Shown piece by piece: positions 22,991 to 35,721 of a DNA stretch of 64,000 bases. The notes beneath the pieces are model-generated. The model did no database searches, was not told where the DNA came from, and saw nothing but the letters and a program-made list of their open reading frames with translations. Each line of letters starts with the position of its first letter. The stretch's first letter is position 1. Both the position numbers and the translations under genes were made by a program. Source of the stretch: Nicotiana tabacum (lineage: Eukaryota > Streptophyta > Magnoliopsida > Solanales > Solanaceae); contig NC_134084.1 of the NCBI RefSeq assembly GCF_000715075.1, positions 98,994,411-99,058,410 of the forward strand, in the 5' to 3' direction.

Positions 22991-23629
22991 GAATGCAATT
23001 CAAGTTAGCAACAAAAGAAACTCGCAGTAAGAATGCGAGTCAACCGTCCGAGATGATCAACAGAAGTTAGTCACAATCCAGAATAAAAAAAGAAAAGAAG
23101 AAAGGCAAGAAGTGAATCCAAATGCAGAAGTTGATGAAAGATGTGAGCTGCTCAAGACATGACTGAAGTCACAGGCATGGTGTGTCCGGTTTTGATCCGA
23201 AAAGCTGAAGAAGAATGAACTAGCACCTGCAACTAGCAAGCGTCAAGGTTCAAATCCAAAGTCTGCATGAAGAACCATTCAAGACACAAGATCAAGCTTC
23301 AGAAGACTTATAGATAGGAATCTTGTAACTCATAGTTGACAGGCTTAGTTAGTCTTTTTCATTTCTTTTGATTTGATGTAATAATAGGACCGCGGACTGT
23401 AACCTCGATGGAATGACACCTCGACCGGCTCTCCACCTCAGTATACTCCATCACTGCTTCTACTTCTGAACTACACGTGGACTGATTTCTTTATAGCCAA
23501 GTATATGTAGGCAGCTCAGATACCAGGGCTCAGTCACATTTTCCTATCTCTTAGCTTTTGGTCTCTCTAAATAAGGGTCGGGTCAAAAAACCTGACTAGT
23601 CGTTCTTTGTCGGAAAAATCTTCGCATTC
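22991..23629 (+). other. Tat-1 3' UTR remainder
   Basis: No gene seen. It contains the conserved stretch with GGACCGCGGACTGTAACC (near 23388) and CCTAGTCGTTC-type sequence leading to the polypurine tract, as in other Solanaceae Tat 3' ends. Confidence 0.5.
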
Positions 23630-23648
23630 CCAGTCAAAGAGGGGCAGT
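23630..23648 (+). other. Tat-1 polypurine tract (now in plus orientation)
   Basis: TCAAAGAGGGGCAGT directly precedes a TGTAGACATATG LTR start. Its orientation is opposite to the rest of the element. Confidence 0.8.
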
Positions 23649-24194
23649 TGTAGACATATGATTTTTGACCCTCCCCAAGATTTTTTATATTTTAACATGT
23701 AAATATTTAGTTTAGGCCTAATATCTTTATTTCAACTAATTTTGACTCTTTTACTTTATTTCGTTACAAAAAAATGAATATTACAAAATATTTTAGTTTA
23801 CGTATCTTTCATAAATTTAAATAAAAAATATACAAAAATTAGTACCTTATTTTATTTTTATATAATGAGTTCATTAATTAAGATTAGTTTAATATTTTTT
23901 ATATTATAAATTGTATATAATTTTATAAGGCTTTTGGGTTGGTTTATCCCGTCTTTATGAATTTTGTAGTTTTTTTAGTCTTTGGCCCAATTTTAAGGCC
24001 CAATAATACCAAGAACATACCTCCTTAACCTAAAATCCCTTTCTATATATAAAAATACACCCTAAGACTCTAAGACCCTAGATCCCTACTAAGAAAATCA
24101 GCCGTTTTCCTAAAGAATTAGACCCCTCCAACGTTATGCTTCTTCTTCAGCAAAACGGAACGACACACAGACCTAGGGACTTTAGCTGATAGTC
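23649..24194 (+). repeat. Tat-1 LTR U3 segment, inverted
   Basis: A reverse-complement match to 43410-44000 of the right LTR, from TGTAGACATATGATTTTTG through GGCCCAATTTTAAGGCCC to CTAGGGACTTTAGCTGATAG. A TATA-like TATATATAA lies at 24044-24052. Together with 19870-21189 it accounts for an LTR that lacks only about 88 bp (43322-43409 of the other copy). Confidence 0.85.
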
Positions 24195-26218
24195 TGTTGC
24201 TCCTTCACTTGCCATGATAACTTTGATTTCCACTTGGAAGACCTTGCTTGTTATTGGTTAACCACTTTCTCTATCAACCTTATCGCAGAAAATACCCTTG
24301 ATCCGTTCAAACCCAACACCCTCTATCTGTTGCATTGTTCATAAATTGACATATACCGAACCTTTGTATTTTACATGAATCCCAAAGCACATTGATTGTT
24401 ACCAACTCAGTGCGCATGCTGTTCTTTCCTAACTTATGCCACTTTGGATGTGCTAGCCAGATCCCGTTTTGTGCAATTGGAAAGCTGGTGGCAAATTTTA
24501 AAGTTATTTCTCACTTGTTTTGCCCAAACAGACTCAGGAAGAGGAAGTAAACAGGACAAAAGGAACAGAGTAAATGACAATGGAAAGAAATGATTCCTAA
24601 CAAGAAAACTATAAAGTAGAAACTTATCAGATGTGGATACCAACTCTAATGACCATGACATGCACATGTGGCCTAATCTGTCAAGCAAGTCTGATGTTCA
24701 ACAATTGTTATACCGTGAAACTGGGCTTCAATGCTCCGATTATCCAATCTAATTCACGATCCTTATTCAACTTGTGGTGCCCCAAGGGTTTTCACCATCA
24801 AGCCTCTCTCATTTTGTTCTTTTTCTCAACTCACCATCGCCTTATGGTGCTTGTGAAGGTTTTCACCAATAAACTCTCTCATTTTGTTCTTTTCTTCTTA
24901 TTTCATCTGATTCTGCAGATGACAAGGCCTTAACAATGGTAAAAACATCATATACTCTTGGCATGTCTCAACTCAGCACTCTCAAAGATTATCTGGGAGG
25001 TCTTTTTTGGACTGTAATGTGGCTTTGGGACAGGGTTAGAAAGAAGGGATATCATAAAGTCTCAAAATAACCAAGACAACGGGGTTAATTTATTTACAAC
25101 TTTTGGAATCCAATCTAAAACTTTTGCCCCAATTTCTAATACAAGGTAATTTGATTCTTTTCTTTTTGAGATGGAATTTCTACCCACTCTCAACTTCGTG
25201 GAATCATGAAATATTTTATTTGGTGCGACCGAACCGTGAGGCTGCCTACGTATCTTGTGGTGACAAGAATAAGGTCGAACGTAGTTCACAAGACTACTTT
25301 TTGTTACTATTTTCCTTTTTCTTTTTTTCTTTCTTCTTTATTCTTTTTTTTATTTTTCCTTCTTTTTTTTCTTTTTTCTTTTCTTTTTCCTGTTTTTCTT
25401 TTTCTCTATTTTTTCTCTTTTTTTTTTGAATTTTCCTTTTGGAATGAACTTTTTTTCTAAAATAAACCTATGGGGATATGAACTCTATTTTTTTGTATAA
25501 CTCTAATTTGATTCCAAAAGAGGGGAGGTCAAAGAAATTAGTACAAGCTCAAAAGGGTATCGAATGGTATACGTGTTTGGGTAGCTAAAAGAGGGCCTCC
25601 CAATCCCTGAAAATGCCGAGTACAACACATGCAACTTGAAATTAAAAAGGAAGAGCACACACTACATTTCTTTTACAGCTTCGGCATTGATATCACTGAT
25701 ATGCTTTCCAATTTTTTCGTGCCTTGTCAAGTACAGAACTCTCATTGGGTGATTTCTTCTTCACGATGGATACCCTCCGTCTGTTTGGAGCAAACTCACT
25801 TGACTTTATCCTATTACTTGAGGTACACTTGAACTCAAAACTGCTCGCTTCAAATTATCTGGGATGCACTCTCCTTTAACGAATTATTGTCATCCTATTA
25901 AATTCCCAAATTATCTGCCCTAGTTTCACATGGTTCGGGCTTCAAATGATCTCAAAATGTCCAAATCTATACTTATTTCCCTCAAGTGCCCCTATTGTCT
26001 TCAAAATTGTTTCATTGCTTCATGATTAAACTAACTTTTAAGACCATGCCTAGAATTATGCGTGCATGTTATGTCACCAGAGCCAGCATGAAAATAACTA
26101 TAAAAAGAAAAGAGAACTAAACAAAAATTACTAGAAACAACAGAAAACGAAAAATTACATTAGAAAAACGGTGAAAGGGTTTGAACAATAAGACAAGCAA
26201 AATAAACTGGGGTACAAC
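24195..26218 (-). other. Tat-1 leader-like non-coding region
   Basis: No coding sequence recognised. It includes a leader module at 25228-25290 followed by a T-rich tract (25300-25440, A-rich on the element's sense strand). The plus-strand frames across the T-rich tract are Phe/Ser runs and not genes. Confidence 0.5.
25235..25250 (-). other. leader hairpin module, copy 1
   Basis: CGTGAGG-CTG-CCTACG: imperfect inverted repeat with a 3-base loop within the conserved GGCTGCCTACGTATC stretch. Related to 36041-36059 and 41077-41091. Confidence 0.5.
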
Positions 26219-28932
26219 TGTTACACCCCAAGTTTTCATATGTGAGAGTACGTCGTAAGTCATTGATGTAAGCTCGGAAATGAGATTATATTTGGAAGCA
26301 AATAAAGTAAGTTAATCATGTTACCTTGGAGATTACAAATATTTAAGATCAAGAATAACGAGTACCAAGAGGGTTGGAAATCTTAGAAGCTAAACCAATT
26401 GAAGAAAATAAGTTTCGTCAAAAGTCGACAAGTTTGGAATGTTATAACATGTACTTTGGGGTAAGACTAGGGTTATTAACATGATAAGGAGGTTATTCTA
26501 TGAGTTATTTTAGTCGTATGATAATCATTTTCTACATTTTGAAGGCAAGCAAGTTGTCGAACAAGAGTTGGCAAAGGTCATCACAAGTTACATTCATAAA
26601 TTTCCTGAAATTTAGGTCAAATGTATCTGAGAATTTCTACAAATATACTTGGAATCATAGGGTGTTCTACCTACCAAATTGAAGATCTACAAGTCTAGTT
26701 TCTAACGCATTAAACCATTCGTCAATACGACATTGGAGTAGAGAGATATTCGTGTTTTTGCGAGACCGCACAATCAGCTCCCAATGGGACCCACTTTGGC
26801 GGTGGTTGACCTACTTCAATTTATAAACGATTTGAAGGACTATTTTTGCTCATTTTTCAACTAAAATTCGTCTCCAAACTTCTCCTAACCCTCCTAAACA
26901 TATACCACAAGGGTTTGAAGTGATTCCAAAGTGATTACACCATATTTCAACATCAAAACTTAGTTCTAGTGAAGAACAACACCTCTTTGAGGTTGTGTTG
27001 TCATTGAGGATTGTTGTGGGCTGTATTTGGATGAAATTCCAAGTTTTTGCTGCTGTCTAAGGTGAGTATAACAGCCTAATAATTGTGCTTAATCTTGCTT
27101 GTATGTTGGTTAAGTTGTTAGGATGATAAACTACAAGATAATACTTGGGTTAGCTTAAGTCACTTCTATGGTGTTGTATTGCTATTGAGGGTTGTTGTAA
27201 ACTGAATATAACTTGGATTTTGACTTGAAGTTACTCTAGGAGGTATTTATATTATGTTCTTACTTGTGCCTAAGGTTATCTTGATGTTTATTAAGTTAAA
27301 TGGATGGGCTAGACATGAACTAGTGAATAAAGTTGCTAATTGAGGATAGTTGAAGTTGTGGATTATTTTCGTTGTTATAAATATATGGTTTAAGGATGGA
27401 ATCATTGATTAATGACTTCATTATCATGTTAATGATACTTTTATGTTGAAGTAAGAAGTCTATAAGGATTTATAAGGGGTATACGGATTCCAATCGGAGC
27501 TTGCCACTCGTCGTAATGTAGTTGTGACTTGTTGTTGTTATATGGTGTCTTGATATTGATAATTATGTATTGATGGATTGCTCTGGTCATTGTTGTTTGT
27601 ATATGGTATTGGAGGAGGCCCTTGTTACAAGGGAGATGCTGCCAAAATTTACGTAAACGAGCTACTAGCTTAAGTTATAGACTTAGCCTTTGCTCAGCAC
27701 TGATTTTGAATCTCCTTATACTATGATAGATTGAGTTGACTTGTTTGAAGAGTTGCTTGGAAGTGATTAAGGACTCAATGAGTTTAAGGTATGTTAAGGC
27801 ACTTACTTCTTTCTTTTGGCATGATCTAAAGTGATATGAACATAAACGGTACGCTAATTCATAACGGATCTACTCCTAGAAACTAAGGTTGTCCATGTTG
27901 TTCTTTCCTTATAAAGTTATTCTAAACAAGTGTGTATTATCCTTAAATCCCACTAAGGTTCATATTGATGGTAGGGATGTCCATAATGTTAATCGAAGGT
28001 GCAATGACCTTACATCACTCCGAAAGGGTTAGAACGCGATTCCATGAGTCGAGCATGCATTATATATATGCATCTATTTTACTCTACCGAGCCGCGCTAT
28101 AGTCGGTCGGGTATGGAACCTATTGTGCAACCACTGATTAGTTGGGTTTACCGAGCTCCACGTAGCCGAGTACGATTCTACCGAACCTTATGATGGTCGG
28201 GTACGCTTTTACCGAGTCCTCTTTGAGGTCGGGTACAATATGATGATGATGATGCCCACAAAGGCGAATGTTTTAAAAAGTTTATGTATATATATGTATT
28301 ATGCATTTCATATCATAGCCCCTAGAGGCACTCAGATGTTACAGGTTGTATCTCCTCTATCTCTCTCTTTACATTACTGTTCTTATGTATGCTTTCCTGC
28401 CTAACATACTCGGTACTTTATTCGTACTGACGTCCCTTTTGCCTGGGGACGCTGCATTTCATGCCCGCAGGTCCCGATTGATAGGTTTACAGTCCTCCTT
28501 GTAGGCTATCAGCTCAGCGAAGGTGTTGGTGCACTCCACTTGCTCCGGAGTTGCCTATTTGGTCAGTATGCTTTGGATATGTATTGATTGGTATGGCGGG
28601 ATCCTATCCCGACCTTTATTATTTGATATACTCTTAGAGGCTTGTAGATAGATGTCAGGTGTATGGTTAATTGTATGGCCTTGTCGGCCTATGTTTCGAG
28701 TTTACTAATGGTCATGTCGGCCTTATAGGCCCGTATGTCACATATATTAGTTTTTATATCATGTTGGGTCTTCATATGTTGAGTATTCTCTTATGTTTTA
28801 TTCTTGTTATCTCATGACGGGTTTTCTGGCTCATTTACTCAGGATAACATGATAAGAAATATATGTTACGTTGGTACTCGGTTGAGTAAGGCACCGGGTG
28901 CCCGTCGCGGCCCTTCGGTTTGGGTCGTGACA
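26219..28932 (+). repeat. LARD-2 left LTR
   Basis: A 2714-bp LTR from TGTTACACCCCAAG to GGGTCGTGACA. It contains a run of imperfect repeats of CCGAG...GTCGGGTA (28088-28230). Confidence 0.92.
28088..28232 (+). repeat. short repeats TACCGAG...GGTCGGGTA in LARD-2 LTR
   Basis: Five imperfect copies of about 30 bp, each with ACCGA[GA]CC and GGTCGGGTA-like ends. They recur at 33089-33240 in the right LTR. Confidence 0.65.
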
Positions 28933-28936
28933 GAAG

Positions 28937-28948
28937 TGGTATCAGAGC
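28937..28948 (+). other. LARD-2 primer binding site
   Basis: TGGTATCAGAGC, four bases after the left LTR. Confidence 0.88.
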
Positions 28949-31185
28949 AGTTCTGTCCTAGGGAGTCTACAAGCCGTGTCTAATAGAGTCTTGTTTATGG
29001 GTGTGTTGTGCACCACACTTATAAGCGGGAGGCTACAGGGCATTTAGGTCTGTCACTCTTTCTTCTTACTTTAGATCGTGCAGTAGAGCTCAGTTGTAAG
29101 AATTCAAACTCCTAAATTCGACTTTAGTTGTAATACAACGATACCTACATCCACAAAGACAGTTGGTAAGAAATTGCATGTGGATGTGGAAGAGTTGAGT
29201 TAGAGGAACTCGATTTCACATCATGCTTATGATGAGTAAATGTGAGGTCTTCAACAGATCATGTGTGTACTAAGATGTGTATGCTTCTTAATAAGGAGCC
29301 TTAAGGCAAGGATATCTATTCACGAATATGGTGAAAATCTATGAGGGATTCAGAAGCTAGATACAAGTTTCAACAAGTAAAAGAAGTAAGGTGAAGAGGG
29401 TTACAAGGCACCCAGATAATGAAGATTATCAATATTTTCAAATCAAGCAGAGAAATATAAGCATTTTGGTACCTTCATCAATGACAGAGGTAAGTACAAT
29501 TGGCCACACCCATCTCAGTTATGTTCTATGGGAGCTAACATATATTATTTAAGAGAAAGATGGGATATCAGGATCCAGTTGGAGTTAGAGTAACCCAAAA
29601 ATTGTGGATAGGTTGTTATCATTAACTAACGTTTCCGAAAGATGGTGCAAATGTGGTAATAGATCTCCTTCTAAGACACCCAGATTGGTAAACTCTAGAG
29701 TAGTATAATCAGATACGAATACTGGAATATTCAGAAATTTCAGAAGATAGGCAGTGAGATCCTAGAAGGGACAAATATTTACCTTAGTATGACTCTATCC
29801 CCGAGTAACAAAAAAGAATGTTAGGCATTCCCAAGAGCCAGTGAGATGAAGTTAGGGGAGCTTATAGGGAAAGAACTTTTTGTTGAAGTTTTCAGAATAA
29901 AGTGATAGACAAAAAAAATATTATCCGGAGAATAAGAAGAAAATAAATGAAGCATCATGAGTAAGATGTGATATATGAGTGATAACAGTAAATCAAAATA
30001 TGACACAATGACAGAGTCTATAGTCAAGTGAAGGAAAATACAAGAGGTGACAAGCCTTAAGGCAATAAAAGAGTATAAGCCATAAAGTCATAATCTTATT
30101 TCGATAAATGAGAAGGTGACTAGAATATGTATGTCCTCGGGATTAAACCCATCAAAACAAGGGAGCTGATGATTTCCATATGTAATAAAAAGCTCGGTAC
30201 AAGCTGAATGAACACAGAGGAGTCTGAGAGTAGGTGCATTTAGAAGAGATGGAATGCTGCCCTGGCAGTAGAATAAAGGTGTAATTGTGATAGATAAGAG
30301 GATGATGCTTAGGCCTTTGATTGAGTAATGATTTAACGAGACAGGGATTTCATTAATTGCACGGGATTAGAATACCCCCATAAGATGAATCGCGTTGGGA
30401 TGCAATGAAATACGGTTATTGAAGTATAGTATTATCCCTAGGTGGATTAGGAAAATCACTTCATATGTTCCCCGATAAGATGTGAGCCCTAGTGACAGTG
30501 TATTACGTAAGAGGTTGCAAGTTATCAGTGATAGATTATAGATCAACATTAAGGTGAATAAACAATAGATGGGTACAAGTTCCAAAGTACGAGATGAGAT
30601 TTGTTTGTTATTCTTAGATGAATAATAATGAGGAAGCACTAAAGGACTTAGATTTATACATATAGGATAAGCAGCGAGAGAGTAACCTGGAGTTGGGTAG
30701 CAAACCTCGGTAATAATAAACCGAAGTAAGTTTTATGGTATAGTATAACCTACCTAGATGTAGTAAATCCATAAGGATAGATATACAAGGCTATGGAACA
30801 AGAGATAGAAATAGTCTTAAGTTCGATAAAGTACAAAGAGAAAGACATCAGTACACCTATAGATGCCTAGAGGGACAACTTGTCATAATTCTGTATATGT
30901 TCATAAAGGGAGGCTTAGAGATTGGCTAAGAGATGGAAGAAAAAGAGAATATGAGTCGCTAGGCGCTCATACAAGGACACAGTCGTACATACTGCATGAC
31001 ATAAGGTAGCAAATGTTACGATGTTGGAAGAATTCCGACCACATGTCATGGCGTGACAAAGAGGCCTAAAAGGGGGGAATGCCCAAGCATTTAGATTTAT
31101 TCACAAAACAGTGGCTTAGATGGAAAGATGAGTATTAAAGTATTCGTAAGAGCTATAGTTTATGAAACTGATAAGTGCATCAATC

Positions 31186-31205
31186 AACATTCGAGGACGA
31201 ATGTT
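31186..31205 (+). other. hairpin upstream of LARD-2 polypurine tract
   Basis: A perfect inverted repeat with 8-bp arms and the loop AGGA: AACATTCG-AGGA-CGAATGTT. Relative to LARD-1 the G:C pair at arm position 3 (counted from the shared ACG/ACA end) is A:T, a compensatory change. Confidence 0.6.
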
Positions 31206-31221
31206 CCAAAGGGGGGAAAGA
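31206..31221 (+). other. LARD-2 polypurine tract
   Basis: CCAAAGGGGGGAAAGA immediately before TGTTACACC. Confidence 0.85.
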
Positions 31222-33883
31222 TGTTACACCCCAAGTTTTCATACGTGAGAGTACGTCGTAAGTCATTGATGTAAGCTCGTAAATGAGATTATATTTGGAA
31301 GCAAATAAACTAAGTTAATCATATTACCTTGGAGGTTACAAATATTTAAGATCATGAATAACGAGTACCAAGAGGGTTGGAAATCTTAGAAGCTAAATCA
31401 ATTGAAGAAAATAAGTTTCGTCAAAAGTCGACAAGTTTGGAATGTTATAACATGTACTTTGGGGTAAGACTAGGGTTCTTAACATGATAAGGAGGTTATT
31501 CTATGAGTTATTTTAGTCATATGATAATCATTTTCTACATTTTGAAGGCAAGCAAGTTGTGGAACAAGAGTTGGCAAAGGTCATCACAAGTTACATTCAT
31601 AAATTTCCTGAAATTTAGGTCAAATGTATCTGAGAATTTCTCCAAATATACTTGGAATCATGGGGTTTTCTACCTACCAAATTGAAGATCTACGAGTCTA
31701 GTTTCTAACACATTAAACCTTTCGTCAATACGACATCGGAGTAGAGAGATATTCGTGTTTTTGCGAGACCGCACAAGCAGCTCCCAATGGGACCCACTTA
31801 GGCGGTGGTTGACCTACTTCAATTTATAAACGATTTGAACGCCTATTTTTGCTCATTTTTCAACTAAAATTCGTCTCCAAACTTCTCCTAACCCTCCTAA
31901 ACATATACCACAAGGGTTTGAGTGATTCCAAAGTGATTACACCATATTTCAACATCAAAACTTAGTTCTAGTGAAGAACAACACCTCTTTGAGGCTGTGT
32001 TGTCATTGAGGATTGTTGTGGGATGTATTTGGATAAAATTCCAAGTTTTTGCTGCTGTCTAAGGTGAGTATAACAGCCTACTAATTGTGCTTAATCTTGC
32101 TTGTATGTTGGTTAAGTTGTTAGGATGATAAACTACAAGATAATACTTGGGTTAGCTTAAGTCACTTCTATGGTGTTATATTGCTATTGAGGGTTGTTGT
32201 AAACTGAATATAACTTGGATTTTGATTTGAAGTTACTGTAGGAGGTATTTATATTGTGTTATTACTTGTGCCTAAGGTTATCTTGATGTTGATTAAGTTA
32301 AATGGATGGGCTAGACATGAACTAGTGAATAAAGTTGCTAATTGAGGATAGTTGAAGTTGTGGATTATTTTCGTTATTATAAATATATGGTTTAAGGCTG
32401 GAATCATTGATTAATGACTTCATTATCATGTTAATGATACTTTTATGTTGAAGTAAGAAGTCTATAAGGATTGATAAGGGGTATACGGATTCCAATCGGA
32501 GCTTGCCGCTCGTCGTAATGTAGTTGTGACTTGTTGTTGTTATATGGTGTCTTGATATTGATAATTATGTATTGATGGATTGCTCTGGTCATTGTTGTTT
32601 GTATATGGTATTGGAGGAGGCCCTTGTTACAAGGGAGATGCTGCCAAAATTTACGTAAACGAGCTACTAGCTTAAGTTATAGACTTAGCCTTTGCTCAAC
32701 ACTGATTTTGAATCTCCTTATACTATGATAGATGGAGTTGACTTGTTTGAAGAGTTGCTTGGAAGTGATTAAGGACTCAATGGGTTTAAGGTATGTTAAG
32801 TCACTTACTTCTTTCTTTTGGCATGATCTAAAGTGACATGAACATAAACGGTACGCTAATTCATAACGGATTTACTCCTAGAAACTAAGGTTGTCCATGT
32901 TGTTCTTTCCTTATAAAGTTATTCTAAACAAGTGTATATGATCCTTATATCCCACTAAGGTTCATATTGATGGTAGGGATGTCCATAATGTTAATCGAAG
33001 GTGCAATGACCTTACATCACTCCGAAAGGGTTAGAACATGATTCCATGAGTCGAGCATGTATTATATATATGTATCTATTTTACTCTACCGAGCCGCGCT
33101 ATAGTCGGCCGGGTATGGCACCTATTGTGCAACCACTGATCAGTTGGGTTTACCGAGCTCCACGTGGCCGGGTACGATTCTACCGAACCTTATGATGGTC
33201 GGGTACGCTTTCACCGAGTCCTATTTGAGGTCGGGTACGATATGATGATGATGATGCCCACAAAGGCGAATGTTTTAAAAAGTGTATGTGTATATATGTA
33301 TTATACATTTCATATCATAGCCCCTAGAGGCACTCACATGTTACAAGTTGTATCTCCTCTATCTCTCTCTTTACATTACTGTTCTTATGTATGCTTTCCT
33401 GCCTAACATACTCGGTACTTTATTCGTACTGACGTCCCTTTTGCCTGGGGACGCTGCATTTCATGCTCGCAGGTCCCGATTGATAGGTTGATAGTCCTCT
33501 TAGTAGGCTATCAGCTCAGCGAAGGTGTTGGTGCACTCCACTTGCTCCGGAGTTGCCTATTTGGTCAGTATGCTTTGGATATGTATTGATTGGTATGGCG
33601 GGACCCTGTCCCGACCTTTATGATTTGATGTACTCTTAGAGACTTGTAGATAGATGTCAGGTGTATGGTTAATTGTATGGCCTTGTCGGCCTATGTTTCG
33701 AGTTTACTAATGGTCATGTCGGCCTTATAGGCCCGTATGTCACATATATTAGTTTGTATATCATGTTGGGTCTTTATATGTTGAGTATTCCCTTATGTTT
33801 TATTCTTGTTATCTCATGACGGGTTTTCTGGCTCATTTACTCACGATAACATGATAACAAAGATATGTTACGTTGGTACTCGG
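31222..33883 (+). repeat. LARD-2 right LTR, 3' end missing
   Basis: Matches the left LTR from its first base through GTTACGTTGGTACTCGG, then stops. The left LTR continues for about 50 bases to GTGACA. Confidence 0.9.
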
Positions 33884-33934
33884 ATGGTGAAAGGGTTTTA
33901 ACAACAAGACAAGCAAAATAAATTGGGGTACAAC
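33884..33934 (+). repeat. duplicated flank of LARD-2
   Basis: About 50 bp (GGTGAAAGGGTTTTAACAAC, then AAGACAAGCAAAATAAATTG to GTACAAC) repeat the sequence just left of the element (26169-26218) with a handful of mismatches. This is far longer than a normal LTR-element target duplication. Confidence 0.75.
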
Positions 33935-34139
33935 CCTGGAACAAACCTAGATAACACTAAATGAGTTACTACGACTAAAGGAACTAGGCAAAATAAAAGG
34001 ATAGGAGGGTTTGAGTCACAAGACAATATCCGGATTACAACCCTGAAATAACCCCGACAACAGAAATGACAACAAAATGAACCACCAAGACTCCTTCCTG
34101 GCTAGCCAAGAAAGGAGCGTCTTTCCAATTACCAAGTTC

Positions 34140-35721
34140 TGCATCTTAGCCGCTGAGTTCCACATCAATATTACCAAGACCATTACCAATTTCAATATCA
34201 TTAACTTCACCAAGTGGCTCCTTGGCTCCTTTGACCAACCCTTCGTCATTGCCAACCATCCCAACGATCTGTGCGTTGTCATGTACCTGTAGAGGATTAC
34301 GTGTGACACTTGGGGTACTACTGCCTTGGACCACAATTATTCCTTGTTGAATAATTCTTTCTATTTTCCTTTTCAAAGCAGGACAATCTTCAACATTGTG
34401 CCCTTGGGCATTGGAATGGTATTCACACCTTTTAGCAGGGTCAAAACTTCTCGCACATGGGTCTATATAATTTAGAGGAATAAATTTAATCATGTCGCAA
34501 TGCTTTAATCTCTCAAACAAGCTTGCATAGGACCCTCCTATTGGTGTAAAATTATCTTTCAGTCTTTGTTCCCTTCTACACCCTTAGCTTGAATGTGGGT
34601 TATATGGCATTTAAAAATTTTGTGGAGGCTGGTGAAGCTTTTGCGGTGCTCGTGCTCGCCTTTTGGAGTGACCCAGTGGTTGGACATATGGCCGGACGTT
34701 GTTCGGAGGATAATACTGGGGCAGATTATGTGGAGTTTGGGGATATTCATGGGGTCGGTATTGAGGCTGAAAGCGTTTAGCAGGAATGCCCACTAGATCC
34801 TATCGTTGGCGGGGCTTAGCAACATCTTTTCTATCAATGGGAGGACTATCCCGAGCAACTTGTTCGTTCCATCTGAACCAAAATTCCCTAAACCTTTCCT
34901 TGGATTTCTTTTCCATCTGAGATAGGGAGGAGCGGTCTGGGACAATGTCTATATTGTACTGAAAGTGTCGCACAAAATCTTGAGCCATATCATCCCATTT
35001 ATGTCACTTACTGACATCTTGACGAGTGTGCCATTCCAAAGTTTCCCCAGTCAGGCTCTCACTGAAATACGCCATCAGCAAGTCATCTTTCCCGCCAGCA
35101 CTTCTCATTTCACCGCAATAACCCCTCAGGAGGGCTACTAGATCTCCCCGCCTATCATACAAATTAAACTTTTGCATCTTAAACCCATTCATCTTTCTAG
35201 ATATCTCATCTTGCTCCACTGTCTCATCAAGCTTTGAAGTCTCATCGGGAGGCTCAAATTGAAGAGCATAAGAGTATGGACCCGAGACCTTGAAAATTGA
35301 TTCTGGAGCATAGTGTTGGGCATCGGGGATTTTGAACACAGTCTCGCTAGAGGATCGAGAAAAGGTAGCAGATGGATGAGCTACAAAAACATGAGTGGTC
35401 AAAGGAGAGGTATATGAGGTGGTTTTGGCGGGTGAAGTGTGAAAAGGTTGTGGGGAGATATTAGCAGCAGTGGGATTCTGGATTTGTGACAGTGGCGGAA
35501 TGGTGACAAGGCTTTCACGGTAGCTAGTGGGAACTGATGGTGGAGGACGCACACTAATCCAGGCTTGGTATATTTCTGTCATCTGTCATTTCAACCTTAA
35601 GACCTCTTCTTTCAATTCAGATTTCGATTCAACAATTCCCTTAACCAGATCAATAACCCCTGTGTCCAAGTCTATTCTAGCCATGACTACCTTTCTCTTT
35701 GACCTTGTGTTGTATGGATGA
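34140..35721 (-). pseudogene. Tat/Ogre-like gag
   Basis: Minus-strand frames read as a Tat gag. The 35004-35582 frame (192 codons) has a Pro/Ser/Thr-rich N-terminus and a capsid core with LYDRRGDLVALLRGYCGEM, DLLMAYFSESLTGETLEWHT and TRQD. After a stop at 35004, 34800-34988 continues with DFVRHFQYNIDIVPDRSSL and RFREFWFRWNEQVARDSPP. A third block (34146-34520) has IPLNYIDPCARSFDPAKRC and EYHSNAQGHNVEDCPALK, giving a CX2HX5HX4C cluster that replaces the usual CCHC knuckle in this clade. Stops and shifts separate the blocks. The pol that should follow is absent; the sequence runs into LARD-2 flank at 34000. Confidence 0.87.

Larger units (their letters stand above)
28933..31221 (+). other. LARD-2 interior, no recognisable coding sequence
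   Basis: 2.3 kb rich in A and G, stop codons in all frames, longest minus-strand frame 90 codons (30367-30639) without family resemblance. It may derive from a decayed pol region, but no catalytic motif remains. Confidence 0.7.
26219..33883 (+). mobile_element. LARD-like long-LTR retroelement 2 (no coding capacity seen)
   Basis: A plus-strand element nested in Tat-1: left LTR 26219-28932, PBS, 2.3-kb interior without coding motifs, PPT, right LTR 31222-33883. In the first roughly 143 bases of the LTRs I count six differences, so insertion was fairly recent. The right LTR lacks its last roughly 50 bases. The flanks share a 50-bp duplication instead of a clean 5-bp one. It is a different family from LARD-1, with the same design. 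Confidence 0.9.

Noticed and set aside
25103..25460. Phe/Ser-rich membrane-like frames
   Set aside because: They are translations of a T-rich low-complexity tract.
28933..31221. Possible tRNA or small RNA gene from TGGTATCAGAGC-like words
   Set aside because: The words are PBSs; no cloverleaf can be formed around them.
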